A stretch of DNA of 64,000 nucleotides from NCBI GenBank assembly GCA_021775835.1, contig JAJFHC010000161.1:12575-76574 (forward strand). The letters are read 5' to 3'. Position numbers and translations under genes: made by a program. The stretch comes from Hyphomicrobiales bacterium. GTDB lineage: Bacteria; Pseudomonadota; Alphaproteobacteria; Rhizobiales; JAJFHC01. The notes under the pieces are model-generated. The model did not search any database. It saw only the letters and a list, made by a program, of their open reading frames with translations, and was not told the DNA's origin. Every line of letters starts with the position of its first letter. Positions within the stretch are counted from its first letter, which is position 1. Shown piece by piece: positions 17,826 through 26,637 of the stretch.

Positions 17826-18602
17826 ATGTCAAAACTGAAATCAAACACGTTCAAGCACGCCATCGGTTCCGGACGCCGTCAGGTTGGCATCTGGAACAGC
17901 TTGTGCAGCAATATTGCCGCTGAAGCGATTGCCGCTTCCGGTTACGACTGGGCCTTGCTCGACATGGAACACTCGGCAAGCGATTTGCGTACGGTTCTCA
18001 GCCAGTTGCAGGCTTACGAGGACGGCCCGACGGTTCCGATCGTGAGGCCGATCTGGAACGATCCGGTGATCGTGAAGTCGCTGCTCGATATGGGTGCGCC
18101 GGGTCTGCTATTTCCCATGATTCAGTCGGTTGAAGAGGCCCAGGCAGCCGTCTCTGCGACCCGTTATCCACCGCATGGCAAGCGTGGCGTATCGATGTCC
18201 CAGCGGGGCAATCGCTTCGGACGGATAAAAGACTACTTCGAACGGGTCGAGGAAGAGACCTGCGTCATCGTACAGATTGAAACCGAAGAAGCCCTGTCCC
18301 GTGTCGGTGAGATCGCCCAGGTCGACGGTGTCGACGGCGTTTTTTTTGGGCCCGCAGATCTGGCCGCCGACATGGGGATGCTTGGGCAGATCGCAAGCCA
18401 GGAATTGTGGGCCAGGATTTCGGAAGGTGCCCGGACCGCCCGAAAGGCCGGTGCCCCCGCGGGAACGCTGGTTGGCGATCCCGGCAAGGCTCTGGAATTG
18501 CTGGGCGCTGACTTTGCGTTTGTTGCCTGCAGTTCCGATGTGAACCTGATGGTCAAGAGTGCTGACGCACAGCTGGCAGCAATCAGGGAAGGACTTGGCT
18601 GA
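17826..18602 (+). CDS. HpcH/HpaI-family aldolase
   Basis: A class II metal-dependent aldolase of 258 residues. Family marks are GIWNSL near residue 21, DWALLDMEHS near 41, QIETEEAL near 152 (metal-binding Glu) and GVFFGPADLAADMG near 172 (metal-binding Asp). Members cleave 4-hydroxy-2-oxo acids to pyruvate and an aldehyde (HpaI, 2-keto-3-deoxy-rhamnonate aldolase, GarL). It could act on sugar-acid products such as those made by the UxaA-type enzyme at 3.5 kb, but the two are not adjacent. The MBL gene follows after 82 bases. Confidence 0.92.
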   Translation: MSKLKSNTFKHAIGSGRRQVGIWNSLCSNIAAEAIAASGYDWALLDMEHSASDLRTVLSQLQAYEDGPTVPIVRPIWNDPVIVKSLLDMGAPGLLFPMIQSVEEAQAAVSATRYPPHGKRGVSMSQRGNRFGRIKDYFERVEEETCVIVQIETEEALSRVGEIAQVDGVDGVFFGPADLAADMGMLGQIASQELWARISEGARTARKAGAPAGTLVGDPGKALELLGADFAFVACSSDVNLMVKSADAQLAAIREGLG

Positions 18603-18684
18603 AACGGCGTTCGGCAGATCACGCTTCAACGGTCTGGTAGGAGCTAGGGCCAAGGGGCAGGGGTGGTACGAGGAAGGAAGACCT

Positions 18685-19497
18685 ATGAAGTTCCAGCGAT
18701 TGGCCGTCGGCTTCACCCTGTTTCTGGGAATTGCGCTTGCCTCCCTGGCATCCGCGTCCCAGGCTGCCGCCAGCCGATGCCTGGCACTGGCGAACCGTGA
18801 TGTTCCCGTTGTTCCTGCAGCCGTAAACAGTGTCGCTCTTCAGCCTGGTGAGGTTGGCCTGACATTTGTGGGGCATTCCACTTTCCGGATCGAAAGCCCT
18901 GCAGGCGTTGTGGTCGCGACCGACTTCGCCGGTCTAGCAGGAGACGGTCCGGTGCCGGATGTGGTCACCATGAACCATGCCCACGAGACACACTTCACCA
19001 ATGTGCCGGACCCGGCAATCAAGCATGTATTGCGCGGCTGGGGCGATGGCGGCAAGCCGGCCGACCACAATCTGACAGTCAAGGATGTGTTTATCCGCAA
19101 CGTTCCGACGAATATTCGTCATTGGTCAGGCGCGACTGAGCGCGACGGCAATTCGGTTTTCATTATCGAGGTGTCGGGCCTCTGCATCGGACATCTAGGC
19201 CACCTCCATCATCAACTGACACCGCAACACATCGGCTGGATCGGTCGGCTCGACGTGGTGCTTGTGCCGGTGGACGGTACCTACACGCTCGACCACAGTG
19301 CGATGATCCAGGTCGTCAAGGATCTGCGTGCCAGTATCGTCATTCCCATGCACTTCTTCGGACCGTCCACATTGGCGGAATTCATAGCGAAACTGGGCAA
19401 AGAACTCGACGTGGAGATTTCCGACAAGCCTTCCGTTGTGATTTCAGAAGCCACCCTGCCGGCCAGGCCAAAGGTTCTCGTCCTGCCAGGATTTTGA
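18685..19497 (+). CDS. Secreted MBL-fold metallohydrolase
   Basis: A 270-residue protein with a signal peptide (ASQAAA, near residue 28) and a UlaG-like metallo-beta-lactamase-fold domain: FVGHSTFRIES near 55, NHAHETH near 93, HLGHLHH near 168, then PVDGTYTLD and PMHFFG near the end. The metal site is not canonical HxHxDH: an HETH-type motif replaces it, so activity is uncertain. Start ATG 18685 has GGAAGG upstream. It is exported, which differs from cytoplasmic UlaG. Confidence 0.82.
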   Translation: MKFQRLAVGFTLFLGIALASLASASQAAASRCLALANRDVPVVPAAVNSVALQPGEVGLTFVGHSTFRIESPAGVVVATDFAGLAGDGPVPDVVTMNHAHETHFTNVPDPAIKHVLRGWGDGGKPADHNLTVKDVFIRNVPTNIRHWSGATERDGNSVFIIEVSGLCIGHLGHLHHQLTPQHIGWIGRLDVVLVPVDGTYTLDHSAMIQVVKDLRASIVIPMHFFGPSTLAEFIAKLGKELDVEISDKPSVVISEATLPARPKVLVLPGF

Positions 19498-19517
19498 TCC
19501 GGACGGCCAAAACGAAT

Positions 19518-20501
19518 TTATGCCATCGCCACCACGACCTGCCGGTCACCGGTGAACGGTTTTCTGCCGTGCAGCGTCAGGACGTTGTCGAGGATCATGA
19601 TGTCGCCGGCCTGCCAGGGAAACTTGATTTCGCAGGCCCTGGAAACCTCGCGAACATGCTGCAGGTCGGCAACATCGATTTCCTGGCCATCGCCAAACGT
19701 GACATGGCTACCGACAGTCTCGTCGCCGGCCGTCGGGTCAATCGTGCGGGTCGTTTCGCGGCCCGATACGAAGTCTTTCACACTTGCAATGTCTCGATGC
19801 CACTGATCGGCCTGATTGTGCCAGCACATCTGCCCGGTGACGGTGTGTTTGAGGACAGCGGGACGGGTGGTGGCCGTCTTGATGCCGAGTTCAGTCCAGG
19901 AATACGGTGTGTTCGAGGCCTTCAGGTTGTTCTCCACGGTGGATCTGTCCGTTGTCTCAAAAGTTTCCTGCCAGGACTTGCCGGGACCGGCCGCGTCGTC
20001 TGCGTCCCACAGGTGCTGGAGATAGGTAACGCCCCTGTTTTCGAACCTGTCGCGCACATCCGCGTTCAGCCTGCGATAGATTTCGCGCCCGTCGGCAATA
20101 TGTGTTTCGCCGCCGGTTTGTGCCGGCAGCAGGCAACCGAAATAGACGCGGTTTGGCGACCAGGCTGCATAGGACAGCTCATTGTGCAGGAGAACTTCTT
20201 CGGCTGACGGGTATTCGGTGGCGTTGTAGACCTGATCGGCCAGGCCGTGACGCGGGGAATCGCCGCCCACATAGTTGCGAAGGTCAGGACTGACGGTCGC
20301 ACAGACCGAACGGAACCCAGCGACTGTGCTGACCGGGAAGCCTCTTAGCACAACGGCACCGGCGCGATGCACAAGATCTTCGAGAACGGCTGCGTTTGCA
20401 CCGATCTTGTCTATCAGGGCCTGCTCGCGGTTTGCCTCGTCTTCGTCTGCGTGAATGACCAGAGGCATCGGTTTGCCGTTTATCAGCGGAACAGCGTGCA
20501 T
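19518..20501 (-). CDS. TauD/TfdA-family Fe(II)/2OG oxygenase (HxE type)
   Basis: A 327-residue oxygenase. The first iron motif is LLHNELSY, i.e. H-x-E as in clavaminate synthase-like enzymes rather than the common HxD. The distal His is in LTLHGRKPF and the 2-oxoglutarate Arg in TGDRQVVVAM at the C-terminus. ATG 20501 is placed four bases after the stop of the class II aldolase gene (AGGA upstream), so the two form an operon; longer versions of the frame overlap that gene. Hydroxylation of an amino-acid-like substrate is likely for this subgroup, but the substrate is unknown. Confidence 0.87.
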   Translation of the reverse strand: MHAVPLINGKPMPLVIHADEDEANREQALIDKIGANAAVLEDLVHRAGAVVLRGFPVSTVAGFRSVCATVSPDLRNYVGGDSPRHGLADQVYNATEYPSAEEVLLHNELSYAAWSPNRVYFGCLLPAQTGGETHIADGREIYRRLNADVRDRFENRGVTYLQHLWDADDAAGPGKSWQETFETTDRSTVENNLKASNTPYSWTELGIKTATTRPAVLKHTVTGQMCWHNQADQWHRDIASVKDFVSGRETTRTIDPTAGDETVGSHVTFGDGQEIDVADLQHVREVSRACEIKFPWQAGDIMILDNVLTLHGRKPFTGDRQVVVAMA

Positions 20502-20505
20502 AAGG

Positions 20506-21237
20506 TCAGGTCCTGTATTCCGGTTGACTGCGATCCAGCTGCCGTCTGATCGCGGCAAAATGGCCTGAAGTTTGCTCATCGACGGCCTGAAACGCAGGTG
20601 CCATCCGGTCGGCATCGGTTTCGTCGATGACCTTGAGCGGCAATCCCGACGACAGGGCGATGTTCTGATAACGCGCTGCGGTCTCCAGGTAGTAAAAATC
20701 GTCGAAGGCCTGGGCAACGTTGGGTCCGGTCACCGTAATCCCGTGGTGGGCCATCAGCATGATCGGATGGTTGCCCAGGGCATGCGCGATCCGTCCGCCT
20801 TCATCTTCATCCAGGGCGACGCCGCCGAAATCATCGTCGTAGGCAATCCGGCGGTGAAACCGCAGACAGTCCTGATGACAGTTCTGTAGCCGCCCGCCTT
20901 GCGTGCACATGATGGCCGTGGAGTAGGGCGGGTGGGCATGCATCACGCACCGCGCGCTTGGCACCCGCTCGTGGATTGCGCTGTGAATGAAGAACGCAGT
21001 CGCTTCGACCATTCCGTCACCGTCCAGGATCTGGCCGTCGCCGTCCATCAGGAGCAGCGAAGACGCTGTCGCCTCCGACCAGTGATCGCCCTGACGGTTC
21101 ACCAATATGCCTGCAGGTGCGGATCCGTCTTCATCGACAGCCAGACTGAAATGATTGCAGATACCCGATTGCCAGCCAAGATGCGCGGCCCATCTGAGGG
21201 CAGCAGCCAGCTCTTCGCGTTGTTCCCGATGGTTCAT
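20506..21237 (-). CDS. Class II aldolase/adducin family protein
   Basis: A 243-residue zinc aldolase-fold protein. Zinc ligands are seen in VMHAHPPYST near residue 100 and AHHGITVTGPN near 165, with SGICNHFSLAV near 23 as the phosphate/substrate-binding region. ATG 21237 follows GGAGGGGGAG. Members cleave sugar phosphates (fuculose-, ribulose-type) or decarboxylate, but many bacterial paralogs are uncharacterised. It is distantly similar to the aldolase at 29778-30539. It lies directly downstream of zur and upstream of the TauD gene. Confidence 0.88.
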   Translation of the reverse strand: MNHREQREELAAALRWAAHLGWQSGICNHFSLAVDEDGSAPAGILVNRQGDHWSEATASSLLLMDGDGQILDGDGMVEATAFFIHSAIHERVPSARCVMHAHPPYSTAIMCTQGGRLQNCHQDCLRFHRRIAYDDDFGGVALDEDEGGRIAHALGNHPIMLMAHHGITVTGPNVAQAFDDFYYLETAARYQNIALSSGLPLKVIDETDADRMAPAFQAVDEQTSGHFAAIRRQLDRSQPEYRT

Positions 21238-21253
21238 TCTCTCCCCCTCCAAA

Positions 21254-21670
21254 TCAATCTGCGTGCTTTGCGACCACGGCACACCGGGCACAAAGTCCGC
21301 TGATCTCGATTGTTGTCTGTTCCGGTTTGAATTTTCGCGTTTCGCTCCACGACGTCAAGCGGTTCGTTACCACATCGTCGGCAAACTCTTCCACATGATC
21401 ACAGGCGCGGCAGATGGCAAAGGAAATCACGCCGGCATCGTGGCAGTTGGAGTGACTGCAGGCGACGAACGCATTGACGCTTTCAAGCCGGTGAACCAGC
21501 CCATAGTCGCGCAACTTCTCGAGCGCGCGATAGACCTGGAGCGGCGCCCGGAAACCATCGTCCCTCAGTCGGTCGAGTATCGTGTAAGCGCTCAACGGGA
21601 TCTGGGCTTGCGTCAGGGTATCGAAGACAAGGTTCTGGTTCTTGGTCAGGGGCGGTGCTTGGGTTGCCAT
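21254..21670 (-). CDS. zur: Zinc uptake regulator, Fur family
   Basis: A 138-residue Fur-type repressor. The N-terminal winged helix contains SAYTILDRLRDDGFRAPLQV near residue 27. Metal-site residues include CSHSNCHD near 71, ICRACDH near 86 and the CARC near the C-terminus, the two CxxC-type pairs forming the structural zinc site. Its ATG overlaps the znuB stop (ATGA), so it is co-expressed with the transporter it should repress when zinc is plentiful. The location in the znu operon makes Zur far more likely than Fur or PerR. Confidence 0.92.
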   Translation of the reverse strand: MATQAPPLTKNQNLVFDTLTQAQIPLSAYTILDRLRDDGFRAPLQVYRALEKLRDYGLVHRLESVNAFVACSHSNCHDAGVISFAICRACDHVEEFADDVVTNRLTSWSETRKFKPEQTTIEISGLCARCAVVAKHAD

Positions 21671-22491
21671 CAGGGCCTCCTCGTTTCGAGATCAGGTCGG
21701 CGCAGGATCCGGGCCAAAGGCAGCAGGCTTGCAACGAACAGCCCTAGTGCCGCCACGACGATCGACGGACCCGAAGGGGTGTCGAATTGCAGTGAGCCGG
21801 TGAGGCCCCCGAGCACCGCCAGGGTGCCCAACCCGATGGCGAAAAGCGCCATCTGTTCCGGTGTTGCGGCGAAACGCCGGGCGGTGGCGGCAGGAATGAT
21901 CAGCAGCGACGTGATCAGCAGGATGCCGACGATCTTCATGGCGATGGCAATGACGCCGGCCATCAGCAACATGAACACGACACGGGCACGATCAGGCTTG
22001 AGACCCTCGGCCTGCGCCAGGTCGACGCTCAGGGTTGCTGCAAGCAATGGCCGCCATAGCCATACGACCAGGCCAAGGATGACAGCGCCGCCCGAATAGA
22101 TCACGCCGATATCGGCAACAGAGACAGATAAAATGTCGCCAAACAGAAATGCCATGAGGTCGATCCTCACCCACGTCATGAAGGCAAGCAGGACCAGTCC
22201 GAGGGCGAGCGTTGAGTGAGACAGGATGCCAAGCAGGGCATCTGTGGATAACGAGCCCCGCTTGTCCAGAAAGATCAGTGTGAGCGAAACCACGGCGGAG
22301 ACTGCAAACACACCGGCCATCATATTGATGTCAAACAGCACGGCGATGGCAACGCCCAGCAGAGCCGAATGTGCCATCGTGTCGCCGAAATAAGCCATGC
22401 GCCGCCACACGACGAAGCAGCCCAAGGGTCCGGCAATGGCGGCGATGCCGATGCCGGCGATTATGGCGCGGGTAAAAAAGTCATCCAGCAT
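21670..22491 (-). CDS. znuB: Zinc ABC transporter permease ZnuB
   Basis: Integral membrane permease of 273 residues with eight or nine TM helices, of the ABC-3 family (FVVWRRMAYFGDTMAHSALLG near residue 25; IVGILLITSLLIIPAATAR near 180). ATG 22491 lies within the last codons of znuC (11-base overlap) with GGAG upstream. A longer frame upstream overlaps the His-rich end of znuC and is not credible. With ZnuA and ZnuC it imports Zn2+ across the inner membrane. Confidence 0.93.
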   Translation of the reverse strand: MLDDFFTRAIIAGIGIAAIAGPLGCFVVWRRMAYFGDTMAHSALLGVAIAVLFDINMMAGVFAVSAVVSLTLIFLDKRGSLSTDALLGILSHSTLALGLVLLAFMTWVRIDLMAFLFGDILSVSVADIGVIYSGGAVILGLVVWLWRPLLAATLSVDLAQAEGLKPDRARVVFMLLMAGVIAIAMKIVGILLITSLLIIPAATARRFAATPEQMALFAIGLGTLAVLGGLTGSLQFDTPSGPSIVVAALGLFVASLLPLARILRRPDLETRRP

Positions 22492-23374
22492 GACGTTCTC
22501 CAGTCTGATCCGGGAGGTCGCCTTCAGCACTTTTCCCATGGCCATGATCGTGACCATGATCGTCGTCGTGATGATGGCCGTCGCCCGGGTGGCAATGATC
22601 GGTAACCGAACCGTCGAGGTGGCGGACCCGGCCATCGGGCAGATGAGTATGGTCGTGATGATGCCGGTAGACAGCTAGCGTCTCTGCGGCACGGGTCCCG
22701 AACAACTGAACGTATTCAGGGCTCGTTGCGACGGTGTCGGGCGTGCCCCGGCAGCAGACATGCCCGTTGAGGCAAACCACCGTGTCGGTCTGGGCCATGA
22801 CCACATGAAGGTCGTGGGATATGAGCAAAATACCGCAACCGGTCTCGTTCCGGATCTTCACGATCAGATCGTAGAGCGCAACTTCGCCGGCGAAGTCGAC
22901 GCCCTGCACCGGTTCGTCCAGAACCAGCAGGTCGGGCTTGCCGATCATGGCGCGGGCGAGCAGGGCCCGCTGGAACTCGCCTCCCGACAGGTTCTGGACT
23001 TCCGAGCCGGCGAGTGCGGTAATCCCCACCGCGTCCAGAGCGATGTCGATTTCGGCGTTGCTATACGGTCGTGTGATGGTCATCAAGCGCCGAACGGTGA
23101 GAGGCAGGGTCCAGTCGACCGCCAGCTTTTGCGGCACATATCCAATCGAAAGGTTTTCGGATCTGTGCACCCGGCCTTCGTCGACAGGCAGGAGGCCGAT
23201 AGCGGCCTTGGCCGTGGTACTCTTGCCGGACCCGTTGGGCCCGATCAGCGTCACGATTTCACCAGGTGAAACACTCAGGTCGATCCCACGCACGAGCCAT
23301 CGCCCCGAACGCTGCACGCCAACCCCCGAAAGACTCATGAGAGCTTTAGTGTCGGGTGTCTGTTCTGATGCCAT
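22481..23374 (-). CDS. znuC: Zinc ABC transporter ATPase ZnuC with His-rich tail
   Basis: A 297-residue ATPase: Walker A GPNGSGKST near residue 44, signature LSGGEFQRALLARAM near 128, Walker B LLVLDEP near 150 and the switch His in LISHDLHVV near 185. The C-terminus is unusually His/Asp rich (HHHDHTH, then a second run after residue 270), plausibly a zinc buffer or sensor. ATG 23374 follows GGAGG. It is the first gene of the znuCB-zur operon, divergent from znuA. Confidence 0.93.
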   Translation of the reverse strand: MASEQTPDTKALMSLSGVGVQRSGRWLVRGIDLSVSPGEIVTLIGPNGSGKSTTAKAAIGLLPVDEGRVHRSENLSIGYVPQKLAVDWTLPLTVRRLMTITRPYSNAEIDIALDAVGITALAGSEVQNLSGGEFQRALLARAMIGKPDLLVLDEPVQGVDFAGEVALYDLIVKIRNETGCGILLISHDLHVVMAQTDTVVCLNGHVCCRGTPDTVATSPEYVQLFGTRAAETLAVYRHHHDHTHLPDGRVRHLDGSVTDHCHPGDGHHHDDDHGHDHGHGKSAEGDLPDQTGERHAG

Positions 23375-23453
23375 TTTGCCTCCGGAATGCCGCTGGTTTG
23401 CGTCCCGCGGGATCAAAGGGCGTCAATAACCCTTGTCTGCGCTTATTGCATAC

Positions 23454-23485
23454 GTTATAGCATTACGCAATGTAATGAAATTACA
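23454..23485. promoter_or_regulatory. Candidate Zur operators between znuC and znuA
   Basis: In the 158-base divergent gap, TGTAAT-GAA-ATTACA (23471-23485) is a perfect dyad. Just before it GTTATAGCATTAC (23454-23466) is an imperfect one, and ATAACAT follows. AT-rich GTTATA/ATAAC-type dyads are the usual Zur-box form in alphaproteobacteria, and the position suits joint control of both arms. Confidence 0.6.
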
Positions 23486-23532
23486 TAACATATGTCCAGG
23501 TTGCGTACCGTCTTTGCCAAAGGAGAAGCCCG

Positions 23533-24516
23533 ATGAAAGCTGTTCGAAGTGTTCTGATGACCGTCCTGCTGATGCTCACGGGCGGATTGGTCTTTGTCGT
23601 GAACGTTGCGGCGGCATCCGACGTGAACAGAGTGGTGGTATCGATCAAGCCAATTCAGTCATTGGTCGCTGCCGTCATGAAGGGGGTTGGCGAGCCGCAT
23701 CTGATCGTGAAAGGGAACGCATCTCCTCACACTTATGTCATGAAACCATCCGATGCCCGGGCCCTTGAGAGCGCGCGCGTAGTGTTCTGGGTTGGGCCCG
23801 AGCTCGAACGTTTTCTGGAAAAACCGATAGTGACATTGGCGGGAGAGGCCAAGATCGTTTCGCTGGTGGAAGTCGGCGGTCTGGAGAAACTGAAGTTTCG
23901 GGAAGGTGGTCCCTTTGAGGACCATGGGGAAGAAGAGCACGAAGCTCACGACGCCCACGAGGAGCACGAGGAGCACGAGGAGCATGAAGCAGGCGAGACC
24001 GACATGCACATCTGGCTCGACCCAGCCAATGCCAAGGTCATGGTGTCGGCGATTGCCGAAGCCTTGTCCGAGACAGACGACGGTAATGCCTCGAAATACC
24101 GGGACAATGCCGCGGTGCTGACCAGAAAACTTGATGCCCTGATTGCTGAACTGGGCCGGGAACTTACCGCTGTCCGTGACCGCCCTTTTATCGTGTTCCA
24201 CGACGGTTACCAGTATTTCGAGAAGCGCTTCGGTCTGAAGGCGGCCGGGTCCATAACCGTGAATCCGGACGTCATGCCCGGCGCCCGGCGGGTTTCGGAG
24301 ATGCGCGACAAGGTTTCGCGTCTTGGTGCGACGTGTGTTTTTGCCGAACCGCAGTTTGAGTCGAAACTCGTGCGCGTGGTAACCCAAGGGACATCCGCCA
24401 ACGCAGGTACTCTCGATCCCATGGGTGCAGCTCTCCAAGACGGCCCGGAACTCTATTTCGAGCTCATGCGGGCCATGACCCGAGCAATCAGAAACTGCCT
24501 TTCCAAGCCGGGTTGA
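23533..24516 (+). CDS. znuA: Periplasmic zinc-binding protein ZnuA
   Basis: A 327-residue cluster A-I solute-binding protein with a signal peptide (about 1-28). Zinc ligands are in ASPHTYVMKPSD (His near 66), DMHIWLDP (His near 159) and the HDGYQYF segment (His near 223). A His/Glu-rich loop between residues 131 and 151 contains GAGGAGCAC-type short tandem repeats in the DNA and is typical of zinc-specific, rather than manganese-specific, members. It is divergent from znuCB-zur and probably shares its operator. Confidence 0.93.
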   Translation: MKAVRSVLMTVLLMLTGGLVFVVNVAAASDVNRVVVSIKPIQSLVAAVMKGVGEPHLIVKGNASPHTYVMKPSDARALESARVVFWVGPELERFLEKPIVTLAGEAKIVSLVEVGGLEKLKFREGGPFEDHGEEEHEAHDAHEEHEEHEEHEAGETDMHIWLDPANAKVMVSAIAEALSETDDGNASKYRDNAAVLTRKLDALIAELGRELTAVRDRPFIVFHDGYQYFEKRFGLKAAGSITVNPDVMPGARRVSEMRDKVSRLGATCVFAEPQFESKLVRVVTQGTSANAGTLDPMGAALQDGPELYFELMRAMTRAIRNCLSKPG

Positions 24517-24557
24517 GGCCGACCGGCTCTTGGCCCTGTCAGAAACACGACTGAAAG

Positions 24558-25337
24558 TTAAGGCGTCTCAAGCGATGTCGTGCGGATCATGCGGCGGCGC
24601 TGACCGGAGAAATCGTTGATCGGATAGTGCAGCGTGAAGCGGTTGTCCCACAGGACCACGCCGCCCGGTTGCCAGCGAAAGCGGCAGGTGAATTCGTGCC
24701 TTTCCATGTGATCGAAAAGGTAGTGCAGCATGGGCTCGCTTTCCTCTTCGCTCATGTCCTCGAAACGGTTGGCGAACATCCGGTTGAGATAGAGCGCCTC
24801 GCGGCCGGTTTGCGGATGCCGGTGAACAACCGGCCAGACGGCAGAGAATTCCGGATCCTCGCGGTGCTCGTACCAGTGATAGGCATGGTTTGCCCGAAGG
24901 CCACGAAGAACCTGTTTGAAACCCTCAGACAGCGTATCAAAGGCGGCGATCGTGCTGGCAAACCCCGTGTCCCCGCCAACCTCAGGCACGTCGAGCCCGT
25001 GCAGTATCGAAACATAGCCCCGCGGTGACATCCAGGTGACGTCGGCGTGCCAGCTTTGTCCGCCGAACATGACCGCGTCGTTCACGTCGCGAAGCAGTTC
25101 CAGGACATCGGGACAGTCATCAAAGCCGTTGTTGACGATGGGATGGAGAAAGGGTGGCCCAAAGCGGCCGCCCAGCGCGCTCAACTGGAAACGATCGAGA
25201 TCCTGTCCCGGGACATAGAGGACCAGATGCCGGTCAAGAGCCGTCTTGAGCGCCGTGAAGTCGGTCCCGCTCAGGCGGGCAAGTTCGATCTCAGTGACGG
25301 TCGCTCCGAGGGCGCCGGTAACGGGTGACACGTTCAT
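24558..25337 (-). CDS. TauD/TfdA-family Fe(II)/2OG dioxygenase
   Basis: A 259-residue oxygenase close to taurine dioxygenase in length and layout: SPVTGALGATVTEIELARL at the start, the iron pair in WHADVTW near 96, the distal His in FTLHYPIND near 238 and the 2-oxoglutarate Arg in RRRMIRTT at the end. TauD releases sulfite from taurine; relatives act on other sulfonates or aryloxy acids. It is the last gene on the minus strand of the DddQ-region run, after the Cys-rich secreted protein, though co-transcription is uncertain (64-base gap, weak ribosome site). Confidence 0.9.
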   Translation of the reverse strand: MNVSPVTGALGATVTEIELARLSGTDFTALKTALDRHLVLYVPGQDLDRFQLSALGGRFGPPFLHPIVNNGFDDCPDVLELLRDVNDAVMFGGQSWHADVTWMSPRGYVSILHGLDVPEVGGDTGFASTIAAFDTLSEGFKQVLRGLRANHAYHWYEHREDPEFSAVWPVVHRHPQTGREALYLNRMFANRFEDMSEEESEPMLHYLFDHMERHEFTCRFRWQPGGVVLWDNRFTLHYPINDFSGQRRRMIRTTSLETP

Positions 25338-25401
25338 GCCCTAGACCAGTTTTCTTGCTGTGAAAGGTGCCAAATTGCCCCTCTTTGCTGCCGACGGAAA
25401 G

Positions 25402-26484
25402 TCATTTCAGAACAAACGCCGCCGGTCCATGCGGATGCAAGCATCCCATGACCACCTTCTTTGCAACCGCGCATTCCAGGCGTGCTTGGAGTTCGTGTTT
25501 CAGGCACTCGGCGCGGTAGATCCAGTGGAAGGATTTCTGGACGTTATCGCAGTCGCACGCCACAGCGCGGCACATCTTGCTGTTGATGGCGTATTTCATC
25601 TCCCGCCAGATGTCGCTGCAGTACTTGCCAAGCTCGGGGATGGTCTTGCACCAGCCTAGCATGACGTCCTTGAAGGTTTCCGTGCCAAAAGGCCCCCGGC
25701 TGAAGAGCGTGATCATGTCGTTCTCCACCTGGGCGAACGCGGCGGCGTCGAACGTGCCGCTTCGAATGGCAGCGGTCACGATATCCATCGCCCGACTGGA
25801 TCCGTCGAACAGGTCTGCGGTCCACTGGATCTGATCGCGCACAAGCGGAACGATTGGCGCATAAGGCATGATGGAAGAGGGAAAAAGGTCCAAAAAGGCA
25901 TCGCGTTGCGCCTTGATCGCCTCCTTCGACAGCGCCGTAGCCGACGCGCCGCCCTTCACGGACTGGCCGATCCCGATCAGAGATTTCAGCAGGATCTGCG
26001 CACGGGCACCTGCGCTTGAGTCGCCCAGCATGTCGTTCAGGATGTCGCTCATACCCGGCAGGCCGTTTTTCTTGGCGGTCTCCTCCAGCTTAAGAAGGGC
26101 TTCCCCCAGCCTGACCGTTGCGTCCACATCATAAGCGCCCATGTCGAAGGCCTCATTGATCTCCAGCAGCAGGGGCCCAAGAGCCTCGGCATAGGCGACC
26201 GAAGACGTCAGTGCTCCAGGCGCGGTCAAACCCGCCCCAAGGTTGTTGACGGCGTGACCCGACCCACGCGCCAGCGCTTCAGACCGAATGACATAGGACA
26301 CGAACCGGCCTTCCTCGGTGCCGGACGCCCGGGCGGCTGCCGCCATGTCGCGATGTGCAGCGGCATTGGCCTTCTGGCTGCGTGCCTCCTGAATTCTGGT
26401 TGCTGCGGCATCGTACGCCTCGTTGAATGCAAAGGCGGGTCCAGCGAATACGAGACCCAGGCCAACAACAAGCAGTCTCAACAT
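25402..26484 (-). CDS. Secreted protein with Cys-rich C-terminus, unknown family
   Basis: A 360-residue protein I do not recognise. It has a clear signal peptide (cleavage near GPAFA, residue 19) and an Ala-rich mostly helical body. The last 80 residues contain eight cysteines (WCK, YCS, MCR, ACDC, ECL, ECA, GCL), enough for four disulfides in the periplasm or outside. ATG 26484 has AAAGGAT upstream. The frame overlies a long antisense open frame that has no domain. It lies 153 bases after HMG-CoA lyase on the same strand and could belong to that transcript, but its link to the catabolic genes is unclear. Confidence 0.65.
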   Translation of the reverse strand: MLRLLVVGLGLVFAGPAFAFNEAYDAAATRIQEARSQKANAAAHRDMAAAARASGTEEGRFVSYVIRSEALARGSGHAVNNLGAGLTAPGALTSSVAYAEALGPLLLEINEAFDMGAYDVDATVRLGEALLKLEETAKKNGLPGMSDILNDMLGDSSAGARAQILLKSLIGIGQSVKGGASATALSKEAIKAQRDAFLDLFPSSIMPYAPIVPLVRDQIQWTADLFDGSSRAMDIVTAAIRSGTFDAAAFAQVENDMITLFSRGPFGTETFKDVMLGWCKTIPELGKYCSDIWREMKYAINSKMCRAVACDCDNVQKSFHWIYRAECLKHELQARLECAVAKKVVMGCLHPHGPAAFVLK

Positions 26485-26637
26485 CCCCGTTATCCTTTGC
26501 GCAGGCACAACATCAAACGGATATTCATTGAAGTGGCCGTTGTTGTCAGCAACTTTTCCCTGTTGGCGAAGCCACCACTGACAATGTTGGCGAAGTCATC
26601 ACCGACAATCTCAACGCCGCTCAGCGACCAGTCCGAT

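Noticed and set aside
23930..24000. Short GAGGAGCAC repeats as a possible CRISPR or microsatellite
   Set aside because: They are in frame inside znuA and encode its His/Glu-rich metal loop.
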